Part shown: one piece after another, positions 10,947 through 23,374 of the stretch | Numbering within the stretch: position 1 is the first letter of the stretch | How the letters are laid out: every line of letters starts with the position of its first letter | Assembly (NCBI GenBank): GCA_950295325.1 | Contig: OX485803.1 | Coordinates: 43,539,554 to 43,603,553 of the forward strand | From: Polytrichum commune | Taxonomy: Eukaryota > Streptophyta > Polytrichopsida > Polytrichales > Polytrichaceae | DNA length: 64,000 bases | Direction: 5' to 3' | Made by a program: the position numbers and the translations under genes | Notes under the pieces: generated by a model | What the model was told of the DNA's origin: nothing | Database searches by the model: none | The model's input: the letters and a program-made list of their open reading frames with translations, nothing else

Positions 10947-11303
10947 GGCCCAGGCTTAATCACATATGTGTTCGGCTGGGCCCCGCTCCTCCCACGCCTC
11001 CTTCACTACCCGTTCTTCCTGCCCGCACTTGCGTGGAAACTCTTCCTTGTTGGGAACCAATGTGATAGTACATAGTCAAATTTACAAATATTCAAGTTGA
11101 CATCACTTTCATTATTCCCAAGGTAATTGATGGAGTTCCTTCACATGCCAAAGGAGCTTGATGGCTTAGGTGACTAGGTATTGGTCACATTGGTTCCCAA
11201 TGGAGAAGAGTTCCCATGCAAGTGCGGGCAGGATGGCCAAGCAGTGAAGGAGGCGTGGTAGGGGCAGGGCCCAGCCGAACACAAATGTGATTTAGCCCAG
11301 GGC
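10947..11303. mobile_element. MULE-type MITE with long inverted repeats
   Basis: Inverted repeats of about 115-120 bp (left about 10,947-11,065, right about 11,190-11,303) flank a ~120-bp centre. The terminal parts match well (cacatatgtgttcggctggg against the complement of cccagccgaacacaaatgtg). Direct 9-bp flanks gataggggg (10,938-10,946) and gatagggag (11,304-11,312) differ at one base, the length typical of Mutator-like insertions. No transposase is present. Confidence 0.75.
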
Positions 11304-11312
11304 GATAGGGAG

Positions 11313-12196
11313 AGAGAGAATTTGAGTGTACCTCTCATCATCTAGCATACTTTTCCCTTGAAATAGTATGCAACATCCAAATGACTATTTAGAGTTGTTT
11401 TGACATTGGAAATAGCTTTAAAGATCTTTAGTTAGTGTAATCGAAGTCATTTGAGATGATACAGTTACAAACCTTTAGAGGGTCAAGGTTTTTATGGTGG
11501 ATGGATGAGAGGTATGCTTCTACACGATAAAACCCTCTCCCTTACCTAGTGCATCGATCTTTAGCCACACCATTACATGCGGAGCCAGATTAGTCCTAGA
11601 AAGTATGTGTAATTTGAGCTTAGATAGATTGTAGAAGATTAGTTGTATTGTTAGAAACAAACATGGACTCGTCTCTTCAGCACCTGAATATTGTTTCCGT
11701 ATTGGAGTGGTTTTATGATTTCATTTCATTGGATCTTGTTAGTTATTGAAAGAGGACTCCAATGCACTCTAGTGTGTGCTATTTGAATACCATTTGAATC
11801 AGTAATGAGTTTTTAAAGTGTTGCGCATAGGTGTAATCCAAATTTGGTTAAAGCTCTCATAGGTTTTCATGTTACAATCGTGTATGTTTTGGTATCAATG
11901 TCTGTGTTAGTAAATTCATAGCCAAAATGTAGGGCCATTAATGGGTTACATTCGTTTCTAGGTGTCTTAACCAATTAATAGAATACGTTATTAAACAAGA
12001 AGATAGTTGCAAGAGTGCTTTGCCCTAGTGTTATCTTGCGCACATGGTTAATTTTGGTTGGTTAGATCAAAATTTGACTCATTTTAGAGACCACTTTACA
12101 TACACAATCACTTGCAATTGGACTCCACTTGAAGAGTGAGCTACTGAAGAAGAAGAAGAACTCCGGTCTCCGGAGGAGGCCGGAGTGAATAGAGTA
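11313..12196. other. Gene-free stretch
   Basis: No coding or RNA gene signal was recognised. A short hairpin with ccggtctccggaggaggccgg lies near 12,160-12,185, just before the LINE insertion. Confidence 0.5.
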
Positions 12197-12210
12197 TTCG
12201 TTCGTAAAAC

Positions 12211-13252
12211 CGCAAAAACCGCAAAATTGGAAGGGCCATAACCAAATTCCCCTACGTAGAGAAATGGCTAACAAACACCCAAATAAATCAAAAACTCTCC
12301 AACCACTTATGGAAAAATGAAAATGCAACAGACGCCCAAATCACCCAAACCCTAAAATTTAGATACGCACAATACATGGGCAACCACAGAAAAAACATCT
12401 TCTAGCCCCTCACACATCCAAATCCTAACTCTACACTATGCAAACGCAATGACAGAGACACATGACCCCATCTCCTATCAACATGCGAACACCCATACAT
12501 TAAAGGCCTAAGAATCGCAAGACACAACAAAGCAGTTCACCTCATCACTCAAACACTGCAAACGCACAAAAGTACCCGGTTCTTCACACTGACCAATGTG
12601 GGCCACCAAAATAACACACCACCTGAACAACACAATTCCGGAATGGCTTCTTGATTGCACATGCACACAAACAACATGTCAATGCCAAACCAAACTAAGC
12701 CCAGATATCACATGCATTATTGGGGCCCCAAACCAAGTACAAATACCCATAACACCCTCCCCTAAAATCACAATCCAACTCATCGAATTCACATACTGCC
12801 ACAACAGATTCCCGGACCAAGCCCTCACGCACAAACACAATAAATATGACCCATTAATTACCACCATACAAAACCAAGGATGGCAAACAAACCCCCTCAT
12901 CACCATTACGGCTGGAGTTAGAGGAGCCATACACGAACATTCCATTAACAAACTCGTTAGCATGAAAATCCCGAAATCCACCATTAAAACTCTCATGAAA
13001 AACACACACCTAAACGCCATCAAATACCTCACATACCTAGTCTTAAACAAAAGAAAACTAGAAAAGAAACAAACTACTGGGCCCCCTCCCCCATAAAATG
13101 GGAACTACCCCCTTTTATGCACCCCCAGAGCCCACCTCCCAAAGGAGGCATAACACCTAATATTGCATCACGGTACCTGTGATCAGCATCAGGTTAACGG
13201 ACTCAAATTCATGCCGGTACTTACGTACGGGCGTTATCTTTTATTTTATTTG
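12211..13252 (+). mobile_element. 5'-truncated LINE with perfect 14-bp target duplication
   Basis: The insert is bounded by two identical copies of ttcgttcgtaaaac (12,197-12,210 and 13,253-13,266). It encodes the C-terminal part of a non-LTR retrotransposon ORF2 followed by a short 3' UTR ending in a T-rich tail (ttttattttattt). The plus strand is strikingly rich in A and C compared with its surroundings. A 5' truncation with a target duplication is the usual product of target-primed reverse transcription. Confidence 0.8.
12215..13096 (+). pseudogene. LINE ORF2 C-terminal remnant
   Basis: In the first part the frame encodes a zinc-knuckle-like segment of the type found after the reverse transcriptase of many LINEs (HLLSTCEHPYIKGLRIARHN, about 12,468-12,530), with an in-frame tag at 12,403-12,405 and tga at 12,463-12,465. 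A one-base frame change near 12,590 leads into an open stretch of 166 codons (12,596-13,096) containing NPLITITAGVRGAIHEHSI and LMKNTHLNAIKYLTYLVLNK, which looks like the conserved C-terminal domain of such proteins. The family assignment rests on recall of motif patterns; a protein search was not possible. Confidence 0.65.
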
Positions 13253-13588
13253 TTCGTTCGTAAAACATCCTTAGCCACGCTCTAGAGCTATTGACATCAT
13301 ATGTGGGCGCATCCAGTTGGTTGCCAAACTTTGGCCCATTTCAGTACCACCCCTAGGTCTCTTCCCATAAGGTAGAGTCAATAAAATTATAATAAATAAA
13401 TCGGTGTATTTATACAATCGTGGATATGAGCATGTATGTCTATAAATGGGTAAGTGGGTTGCTCATCAAGATATTTAGTGTAGGTGTGAAACTTGTGCAA
13501 CTTAGCATGAATAATGGCCACAATAAAATTCACAAATAAGTGGGTGGGATAGATATATCAATCTTTAGTGTACACTAGAAGTATAGTA

Positions 13589-13681
13589 CTCCCTCTGTCC
13601 CAAAATGTTTGTATGACAAACATAACATTTTGGGATAAAAAAACTCCGGGGCGTAGGACAATCATTTTGGGACAAAGGGAT
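13589..13681. mobile_element. Small Stowaway-like MITE
   Basis: The element is 93 bp long, starting ctccctctgtcccaaaatg and ending with the near-complement cattttgggacaaagggat. It is flanked by TA on both sides (13,587-13,588 and 13,682-13,683). The CTCCCTC start and TA target are characteristic of Stowaway/Tc1-mariner MITEs in plants. Confidence 0.75.
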
Positions 13682-13683
13682 TA

Positions 13684-15923
13684 TATAATTAAGAACCCGT
13701 GTCATCACACACTTCACACACTTTCCAAATTCCATGTTCTACTATGTAATTTAAAAAAAAATTGAACCATTGAATCCACATCGATGTTGCAATTAGTGTG
13801 GCCCAAAAATTATAACATGCGGAATTAGTGTGGCTCACACTAAGTGCGGATAGTTAGTGTAGTGATTAGATTGTACTACTAAACCCTAAACATCTACGTA
13901 TGTTGTCTTATTTTAGCTTTTATTTGAAATAAATTTGGACACGTTCTTAAAATTTGGACTTCTAGGTTGTTTCAATTCTATGGGCCGATCCCTCCATAGA
14001 CTTCCAATACACCTAAATTTTATGGAGATGTGTAATCTTTTGTGAAAGATTGAATGTTATGATAATAAAATATGATGAAAGAAACCTAATATAAATTTTT
14101 GGATGTCAAACATACATAAGTAAATGATAAGTAATGAAAATATGATATAATACTCAACTCTACATGTTTTATTAAAGGGTCCTACAATAGAATCAAACAT
14201 GTTATAATTACAAACTATAAATAGTACAATTTTACTTCAAAACATTTTTTTGGGGGCTTCATGTATCTACATCTATTTGAATATATATATATCCCTGAAA
14301 AATGTGATAGCAAAATATGGCAATTGCAACCACTTGTGAGATGTGTCATATTTTGGATTCTTCAACGCCTATTAAATGCATAATTGCCTTTCAAAGAAGG
14401 CCTCCTTTTGGGGAGCCCTTCACAAAGTTGTACAAGATTTTCCGCAAGAGTGTCACACTAAAGACCCGAAAAGAAATGCTCTTCGCAACTTCACAGTGAG
14501 AGGAAATTGTAGCATGTGTGCGTACCCCTCATCCATCTATGTTAGTAATATAATATGTTTCTTAAAGGCTTATGATTAGTACATCCCAATAAGCTAGTTT
14601 GGGGTCTTTAGAGCTAGCTCCAACATCAAATTATCAAGTAAAATTGTAACCTAAGACAATTTGAAACTCGAGTTAGTTTCATTAACTTAAGTTTTAAAAT
14701 TGACTTACATAAGCACAAAAGCTTTCAAGATTCAAACACAATATCATTAAAATTCTCAAGTTTTTCCTTTGGTTGGAACTCATGGGATTTATGAGTGGGG
14801 TTCACTTGGGGAGAGACTTGGTTAACATGCATAATTGGTTGTCATCAAGGTTGGGCTAGTATTTTTTTGACTTGAAATACAACCAAGAATTGTAAGCATG
14901 TTTCTCTAGAAGTGGATTCCTAACAAAAGTATACAATCTCTCATATTCAAGAGACCAATTTATGGCAAATGTGATTGAAGTGTTGTTTTCAAACTTTGAT
15001 AGCATGTTGGCAAGTTATTGTAACCTTAGATTTCTCATTTTATTTCTAGTAAAGACCTCTCTAAAAAGTAAGAATTCCTTGTAAAGTGCATTATTTTGGT
15101 ACCCTTCAATTTGAAATGCATATGAAGACCAACAACCTTGCACATTGCTTGTGAGGCATCAAGTCTTGTAAGCAAGCCCATGTGAACGCACCTTGCCGCC
15201 TACAATCTCATTTGGACCTAGCATGAACCTACTTACACTATATGTGTGCAATTGCGTTGACCCATGTTAATGTATCAATATTCCACACTATTTTGAATAT
15301 GTATCACCACACTAACAAAGTATGACAAAACATATTAAAAAAACCATGATTGATGTTCGGATGATTAAACAAAGTTATAAGTTTGTGTGAATTAGTTTTG
15401 ACCCAGGGCAATTTGCATGGGTAAAGAATCAACCTATTCATGAAGGTGGCCTAATCGCACATATCAGTTTAGATTAAGTGAATTAGGGGCGCATGGTTAG
15501 TGCTAAATAGCCAGATATGTGGCAAACCGCTTCCACACACCCAGCAGCGTCATTAGGGCAAAACATAGATGGAGCTGTTAGATCCATGTTACTTTTAGCA
15601 CCAGCTACATTATTCCCCTTCAAGTTATCTTTCTCCCAACCTCATTTCTTTCCCAAGTTCGGTCATCCTGCAAGACTCAGGGAAGCAGTTTCATCTGGTT
15701 GTTAATATTGTATGAACATCAAGTAAATACATTCTTTATGCTATCTTAATGTTCCCGACTCACTTTTACAAACAAGAGTTCACCCGCTGCGAGGTAGGTA
15801 GTAAACCCCACCCTGCATCAAGGGGATTCTTGAGCAAGGTATGGTTAACATGCTCAAATTCACGTAAGATTACCTGACATTGGTTTTTCTTTCTCTTCTT
15901 TCATGACTTGTAACTTACCTACT
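13684..15923. other. Gene-free AT-rich stretch
   Basis: No convincing gene. The overlapping ORFs near 14,317-14,579 are in two frames of the same strand with no recognisable domain, and the ORF at 15,517-15,705 is similarly anonymous. Confidence 0.5.
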
Positions 15924-16048
15924 TAGGGTCAATTTCCATGTGGGCCGCTCGCCCACCGGACTCTAGTGGAAATGTAGATTCCCCCCTGTGGAATCTACAA
16001 TTCCACTAGAATATGGTGGGTGAGCGGCCTACGTGGTAACTGACACTT
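15924..16048. mobile_element. Short foldback element
   Basis: The sequence is a nearly continuous palindrome. On the left it reads catgtgggccgctcgcccacc and tctagtggaaatgtagattc; the right half mirrors both blocks (gaatctacaattccactaga, ggtgggtgagcggcctacg) around a short C-rich loop. Possible 3-bp flanks (act) are too short to prove a target duplication. It is non-coding and would form a hairpin of roughly 55-60 bp. Confidence 0.65.
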
Positions 16049-17622
16049 ACTCCAAACTTACAGAACTTAGGCAATTAGGCATTGATTTGTCACCAAAACA
16101 TCATTAAGAAATGAAATACAAGAGTATCACCGGCGTCTAGATTGGGTTGTGATACTAAGGGACCACTTAACTCATGAACCAAGGGTTGTGAGCATGTAGT
16201 AGTGAAGGCCCTTGATTCTCATCCACAAACCATCCTATTGACATGCTATGCTGAAATTTGCATCAAGCCTATCTCTTCAAGACAAACTTTACGCAAATTC
16301 TAGAAAGCCATAAAACACTATTTATAGTTTCCCACGTAGAAATTCATGTAAGACTTTGCATCCATGAGAATCTTTGTGGGCCCTTAGACCTTCACCTGTC
16401 TAGTGTGAAGGGAACTTGGATGGCCTCGGTCTTTTGACCAATGAGAGATCCTAGAATGCAATGGCCACGGGCCTTCAGTCTCGTGTGTAAAGTGGCCCTA
16501 GGACAACTATGTTGTGCATTGTTTATATGTATTAGAAAGGGCACTCCCTAGGACAAGTTAGTCACAAGGAGAAGTTAAGGGTGAGCAACTGGCCGTTTGT
16601 GAATGAGGGATGTGATCGTGGGTTTGCAATGGTGTTCATCAAGTCTCCTTCTTGTAGGACTATTCACATTGCGGGAAAGGTTTTGGATCAGGTCTGCTGA
16701 GACTAAGTTAGCAGCATTGACTATCCTATTCACAACTTTGTAACAAACAACCAAACAAATAGCAAGGGATTCTTTGGCTGCAACTCAATGTTTATGGGAA
16801 AATAGTGTGGGTTACTATGTGGAGTTACAAGGTGCTATGTTTATTTTTATAGTAAGGATATCCCGTGTTACTGAGATAACACAAATGAGTAGTGTACACA
16901 TTAAAGAACGCAAAAAAAACAAATTTACTGCTACGTAATGTTCTTCAGATAGAAAATTTATAACACCTGGTAACTCCAAACAATAACTCATGATATTTTA
17001 GATTTATGTACTATACATAACCTTGGTAACCAATGAACAACACATGGATGAATGTGTATCACGATGATGGTGACCGCATGCGACCTCGGGCACAAACATG
17101 CTCTTAGTGTAAGGAAGTCAATAATGTTCCTAGTCTCTCCCAATAATCCTTGCTATAGGGATGCATTTCCATTTGAGAAGGGTAAATGGAACGTTGAGGG
17201 ATGTATGGCACAACTTCTCCTTCATGAATTGCTAGCAATTCTGGATAGAATTTTTGCTCCTTCCGTCTTGTTATATGGGGTTTTTACGAAGAAAAAGTTA
17301 ATGACTCTCCTAGAATTGTTAAACTACCTAGTTAGAGAATGTGGTAATAAGGTGACATCAACGTTTTGTTTTTGTTTCTCAAAAGAAACACACTTTAAGT
17401 GGACATGCAGAAATGAAGAAGACCAAATGAAGACACAAGGTCTCACATGAGTATTTTGTAAGGTACAAATATTCAAACCAACATATAAGCTAAAACCAAC
17501 ACAAATCTATGTATGTATGACAAATCTACATAGCATTGGTTTTGGGTATGATTACCTTAAGCAAATTGAAGTTTTCACAAACCGAGTTACCTAGAGTTAC
17601 ACTCAGTTTAGACTCCGTGTGA
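16049..17622. other. Gene-free stretch with a solo MITE end
   Basis: No gene was recognised. Near 16,470-16,500 the sequence gtgtaaagtggccctagg resembles the right terminus of the Harbinger-like element at 9678-10,203, without a matching left end. The 132-codon ORF at 17,052-17,450 has no motif I recognise. Confidence 0.45.
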
Positions 17623-18016
17623 GGGCCGGTTCACATGGAATCCCAAGTCCTAAGTCCCAAGTCAATTGAGGTCAATCCATGCAATCAACCCGTTGAGAGC
17701 ATGGAAGTTGGACTTATCACTTCACACGGGGTCCCAAGTCCTAAGTCCCAAGTATGACATGGATGTCTACATGGCGACACTTTTTGAAGGCGAGACTTAG
17801 GACTTGTGTCGAGAGTTGGGTTGAGCAAAAAGTTAGATTCAACTCTCAACATAAGTTCCAAGAACTTCTTGCATAAAATAATCAAGATCCGACTTTAATG
17901 AATATAAACCATATTGTAATGGTTTATTGAGGCTCAAAAGTTGGGACTTTGCCTCCATGTCGGGACTTGCTAACATGAGTGGGACTTGGAACTTGGGACC
18001 CCATGTGAATAGGTCC
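17623..18016. mobile_element. MITE with GGGCC-type termini
   Basis: The left end gggccggttcacatggaatc is mirrored by the right end ggaccccatgtgaataggtcc, giving about 30 bp of imperfect inverted repeat. The interior is full of the word cccaagtcctaagt in both orientations. Flanks are tga and tta, compatible with a decayed 3-bp PIF/Harbinger target duplication. It is non-coding. Confidence 0.55.
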
Positions 18017-20834
18017 TTAGTCTCCAACTTGAAGACCCCACCTAATAAAGTCCATGAAGTTTTTCAATTGGTGTGGCTTTGGTGGGATGGGAGTGGAGAC
18101 CAAGCTCCTTAATGTAAATTTAGCACATGAACTGAATGTGAAAGACATATGATGATACTTGTAGAGAAAAGTCTTTTGGGAAGGAGGTGGCAAAGACTCT
18201 CAAGTTCAATATGGGATTAAGTTACCCATGGGTAATTTCTATGCCGCCGTGAGCCCCAACAGCACATGTAATTTGGGATGCACCTCTATCTCCTCCTGCA
18301 AAGCGAAGTTGCATCTCACGTCCACCCAAGTCAAACTGTTTCCTAGCCAGTGGATCACAAACCAATTCATAGTAAATCGTAATATGCACATCATTGCCCG
18401 GCATAATCCTTGCAACACATGATTTATCTATGGCCTATAACACATAGATAGGAATAAACTTTGGCTCCATTAGAAGGAAGGAGTGATTATTGCCCCCTCT
18501 TTTTTTTCGGGGGGGGGGGTGGACTTTATGTTGCCTACAACACATATCCATAGCATATGAACAAACTCTTGCTTTTTAAGAGTTTGGCTCCCATAGATTG
18601 AAAAGCTAGCATGATCCACAAAACTCTATAAACTATTAAAACTTTGAATTGTTGAGAAGCTTCAAGCGAGATTTGTGTAGCACATGCAAGGTATGGTAGC
18701 ATGATAATAGAAGTGGAAAATGGGTAAAATATGGATAGTTCCATGATAAACTAAAGAATGCTAAAAAATTTGGTGGATTGAATCCCACAAACTCAAGAGT
18801 TTAACTTTTGGTAGTGAAAACCTACAAAATATATATGAGCATTTGAAGTGAGAGCTTGCAAAAAAGTGTGTCACATGAGATCCATCAAGGCACCAATAAG
18901 CATCATATTCCTAGCGAAAGTTTCATAATCTCACTTTGAAGCATGTATAAAGTCATTGGAGATTACAAATGCATATAGACAATGTTCACCAATAAAAGTG
19001 ACTCCAATCTTTGAGTAGTCATCCTTTGTTTGAATAGTTGAGTGTAAAGTGGGCCTTCATCACATCATTTATATGTGATATATGCATTGATGAAGTTTAT
19101 GTGGCACATTGCCACACCCGATGAATACTTTGTAAATGGATTGGGTCAATGCGAATTATGGTCATTATTGGCCTATACATTCCATGACACTCAATCTTAG
19201 GAAAGACATATAAGTTAGTCGTATCATTGGTAGAGGATTGATAGCATCCATGAGACCCCCCGTAAAGCATGAGGTGGCTTTCAAGACATTTTTCATAGGT
19301 TTTTTTGATAGGTTTTTTTGATAGGAGTGTGAAGCTCCTTGAATGCCTCAGGGTATCACCTAATACAACATTATTATCATGAATTCTAAGCTCTATATCC
19401 ATAGCTCCAAGACATGAAAATCGGGGTTTCAATAGAGGGGTCTTATGGGCATAGAACAATGTAAATTGCCAGATATTTGGTCTTTGAAATGAAAGCACCT
19501 CCGTTTGTCAATGAAAATACAAGGATGAAATTGGATCTAGGGATCTACATTTGGATTCAAGAGAACGATATGCAAGTTCCTTCAATATTCGCCATGAACT
19601 TCTATTACTTGGTTGAGTCTATCTTCCGTGGGTGGTCATGTAAAAAACAACTTTATGAAGAGATTTTAGTCTCTAAAACAATTTGGTGGTCTTTGTTGTT
19701 GACAACGTACCAAGTCCTTAAAGACAAAACCCAAAGCAATTTGTTTTAATAACACGCAATTTAGTCCACCTATTTTGACAACATACAAGTAGCAACCAAG
19801 ATATTTAAAAACTCATATCCCATCCAATTTTGTCTAGATGCCATGAACTTGATAATATAGTGCACACGTAATCAATGAAACTTTTGCTCAATGTGGATGT
19901 CAAGCCCATGGTCCAAGAGATCTCAACATGACAAACAAAAAACATGTGAATTAATAAACAAACAAACAATAGTATTAAAATTGACAAATTATATAATGCA
20001 AAGAGTGATTCATTGAGTATGTGGATAAATGTTGTCTACCTTAAGATTTGATCCTTGAGCACAAATGATAGCTCCTCCTCCCCTAACAAAACAAGTTTGC
20101 AATTTGGATCAACCGAATGGCATGTAATGGAATTGGTAGATTCATAATTTGTTATGCACACATATTGTTTGTTGCCCCAATATCAAAATCTTCATTCATG
20201 GAGTTCATAATTGGACAAACGAGGTTAGTGTACGAGGTTGAATAATTCTCGTTTGGCGTGATTTGTGTATCTTCAAATGAACAATTGGACTACTACACCT
20301 ATAAAATACTACTTACTAAAATCATATTCATAGTACATTGTTTGAATACATTGCTTTGTATACCAATACTACAAATACCAAATTAGGATTATTTTTTGGA
20401 AGAAATTTGACATTGATATCAACTACTTATTCCAATAAAGTCAAGCATGTGAATTTATTATGTGCATATGGTTTTCATAACCAAACTTGCATGGACATGC
20501 ATACAATTCTCCCCCTCCTAGAAAATGATATACTTGAGGAAGAGGATGCACCTACATAGATTGGGGATCGTCATTTTCTGTCAATGCCACAACATAAATT
20601 TGTAGCTCAATTATGATGGAGACAATGAAGAACATGCTTGCAAAGTCCTATATCAAAAAACGGGGTGGAACAACGCAAGGAAAACACCAACATTTACCAT
20701 TTCTCACACAAAATTGACTTTGTAGGAAAAATTGTAGGATAACTTACACATGCATTGACCCCATTGCAATTTTCAAAGATTATACTTGAACAAGTTGTTT
20801 GAATGTAATGATGAGGTGGAGGTTTGGAGGCAAC
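18017..20834. other. Gene-free stretch
   Basis: Several ORFs of 60-133 codons occur on both strands, but none shows a recognised domain or a coherent exon chain. A T/G-rich low-complexity run lies near 18,500-18,525 and a short duplication of ttttttgatagg near 19,300-19,325. Confidence 0.45.
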
Positions 20835-21417
20835 TCACATGTTGTTATTGTTGGAGGTTGTTTGGAACGTAGCATGAGAGTTGCAGCCATAGAGCTTGGT
20901 TGCACAACCAGAGGGTGGGCCAAGCAATTGCATGACGGAATGCTTTGGGTCTAGACTAATTCCATACTTCCCTTTTGGCCCCAAGATTTGCAATGAACCA
21001 TCACGTGTTTTTTGGATGATCCCACCTCCTTTAATGGAGATGCAAGGCGCAAAGTTGTTGTTGCCACCTCGCCCTGGTGGAAATCTCACCCTTAGTTCTT
21101 CTGATGCCGCATCCATTCGCATGCTAATGTCTTTCCCTGAGTTGTTGATGTTCCAACATGCACGACAAAGATTGTTTGATGCATTGGGCACAAGGGCAGC
21201 TTTCACCTCCAGGTTGGTGTGCACATACACAGGTCGCAAGCTAGGGCTTTCCCATCGTGATTTGGTTGTTGCAACAACAGCTAAGGCGGCTTCCGCCTTT
21301 GCCTCTGACCTACATGGTTCGCAAAGAACTACCATTTGCACACATGTATATGTGTGTGCCAAGAGCTTTGGCCACTGTTGGATCTACAACCCTTCCAATT
21401 TTCTCACAAACACCCAC
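20835..21417 (-). pseudogene. Unrecognised minus-strand candidate gene or pseudogene
   Basis: Base composition rises above the neighbourhood. On the minus strand a strong acceptor-like context (a T-rich tract ending gatgcag) precedes 21,417, and the next 35 codons read VGVCEKIGRVVDPTVAKALG and onward, then stop. Shifted by one base, the frame stays open for 175 codons (21,362-20,835), with stretches such as VYVHTNLEVKAALVPNASNN and RVRFPPGRGGNNNFAPC. A 1-nt frameshift in a decaying gene or a missed intron would explain both. No family is recognised. The plus strand is also open (20,896-21,555), so the strand call is tentative. Confidence 0.3.
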
Positions 21418-21559
21418 CTGCATCAAAAGTTAAGTTTTGCCAAAGAAAAAAAATTCATAAGGGAAACCACCTTCATTCATGGGCTATTGATGCCTCTCAA
21501 AACTCAACCAAGTTGCAACATCGATATCACCATCTATAAACTTTATTTTGGTTAATTGT

Positions 21560-23294
21560 ACTAGAATTGATGAGTCAAGCTTGTCTCTCACTCTACGTAT
21601 TTCTTTGGTTATCTGTCCTCCTGCACAAATTGTTAAATGAGGGTGATAGGAGTAGGCAAGAAGAATCCTTGCCAAGTTCGACAAGGATTCCACAAAGTGA
21701 TGAAGCCAATTGAAGGTTAGTGTGAATGAGAGACGGTTCACCCTTTATTATAGTCGCAAACTCGTGTATGTAAACATGTGGCAGGTTTACGGAGCATGGA
21801 CAAGGGATTTCCCGCAACATTAGGATGACGGCACATGGCGATGAAGTTGAAAGGACAAGAAAAACATGAACGGTTGTGTCGTTTGCAACTAACTCTTCAT
21901 CTCCCCGTGAAGCATTTTAACCTAAAGACAACAAATTACATATATAGTTGAAGGCCATGTTGGTATTCTTTTCCTTGAAGCCATGCTTAAACAAGCAAAA
22001 ACTATACATACCCCGTTTTTAATTGACAATGGATTCACTCCCAGTCCACAGTTCACCTTCATAGGATATAAAACTCAACCTTATGGCATGCAACCAAAAG
22101 TGTCAAATCCAAGTCGTGTCACATTGTTCCTCCATAAAACTTTGCTTGGCAATCATTGCGAGTGCAAGTCAATATAATTGTGAAGTGACACCTCAACCAA
22201 CATATGAACTTGATAAAATTAAAATTGTTTTTTGCTCCGCTCATTCTTGATTCTTTGTACCTTCCTACCCGAATTGTCCAAATTTGAGGGAAGGGGACAA
22301 AAACATGGCAAGGAACTAAAAATTCCCAAATCAATAATGAATTCTTCACAATTTAGGGTGGTAGCACACAATGAAATCATGAAGAATTATAATGTTGTTT
22401 TGAACCAAATACATCTCTCCATGGAGCATTATGACCAAAAGATGACAACTTATATACACTTATATACCATGTCAAATTATCTACACATGTGTTATTGCAC
22501 AAAGGTTCATAAGATATACAACTTGATCATGTTATACATAATCAAAAGTTTTGAATTCCAATGGACTTGCATCATTCATTTGCATTACTCCCACTTTACA
22601 CTCAATGTGATTATGTGTGTCAACATGATAGTGGCACACCAACCGGCATGAATGTGTTGAGAATGATGTGTTTCACAACATGAGCTAAGCATTCAACTAA
22701 ATTGGAATCATCATCATTGTTGCTCCTAAATTTTTGCAAGCATTTAGATGTACATAGTATGCATTTTGAGTGAAATTGATAGCAACATGGGGAATTGAGC
22801 TTGTTGAGATGAACATACATTTATTGCCCTTACCCTAAAGCCTTCCACAATTAAGCAAACCTTAACCCGTGGCGTTCATGGAGACCACGAGGTGGTTGCA
22901 GATGGGTCATACACTCTAACTAGTGAAATTACAACCTCTCGTTCACTAACATGATGCCCACACGTACTTGTGCATAGAATTGTGAGGGTTGCCTTCTAGC
23001 TGGACCTCCTTCATCAATATCATCATATAGCAAATGGTATCGAGTTATTTATGCAACTTGGCATGCAATGACCTATGGTCGCAATCCCTTAACCTTTTTC
23101 CCATTATGCTCAACCCCTCCACTAATATGTCCAGTAAGTCACATGAAAATAACGACATGGTACCTCCAACCCATCAATATTCTAGAATGCATCTTGTGTT
23201 TGGTTATTTGTGTTCGAAATAAGGCTTTGGGATTCTCTCAATAATTTTTGAGTCATTCCAATGCATTTCAATACAAATACTCAACTTCTATTGT
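21560..23294. other. Gene-free stretch
   Basis: No gene, RNA gene or clear inverted-repeat element was recognised. ORFs of 62-139 codons overlap on opposite strands without motifs. Confidence 0.45.
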
Positions 23295-23305
23295 TGGATA
23301 TAAGG

Positions 23306-23374
23306 CTTACGAACGGACACTTTATTCACGCCGGCCCCTTGCTTGAAAGGGGTTGGAGTTTCTATCTATCTATC
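23306..23374 (+). mobile_element. Tiny non-LTR insertion with TCTA tail
   Basis: About 70 bp lie between two copies of tggatataagg (23,295-23,305 and 23,375-23,385). The insert starts cttacgaacgg, carries a gccggcccc hairpin-like segment and ends in a tatctatctatc repeat. A direct duplication plus a simple-repeat 3' tail is the mark of target-primed reverse transcription. It may be a severely truncated LINE or a SINE end. The first bases resemble the cttacgtacggg near the 3' end of the LINE at 13,220. Confidence 0.6.

Noticed and set aside
12679-13050. 123-codon minus-strand ORF
   Set aside because: It is the shadow of the LINE ORF2 tail on the plus strand, whose A/C-rich bias leaves the opposite strand open.
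20896-21555. 219-codon plus-strand ORF
   Set aside because: The longest plus-strand frame here, but no recognised motif; the minus strand has a better acceptor and protein-like text. Kept only as part of the tentative minus-strand entry.
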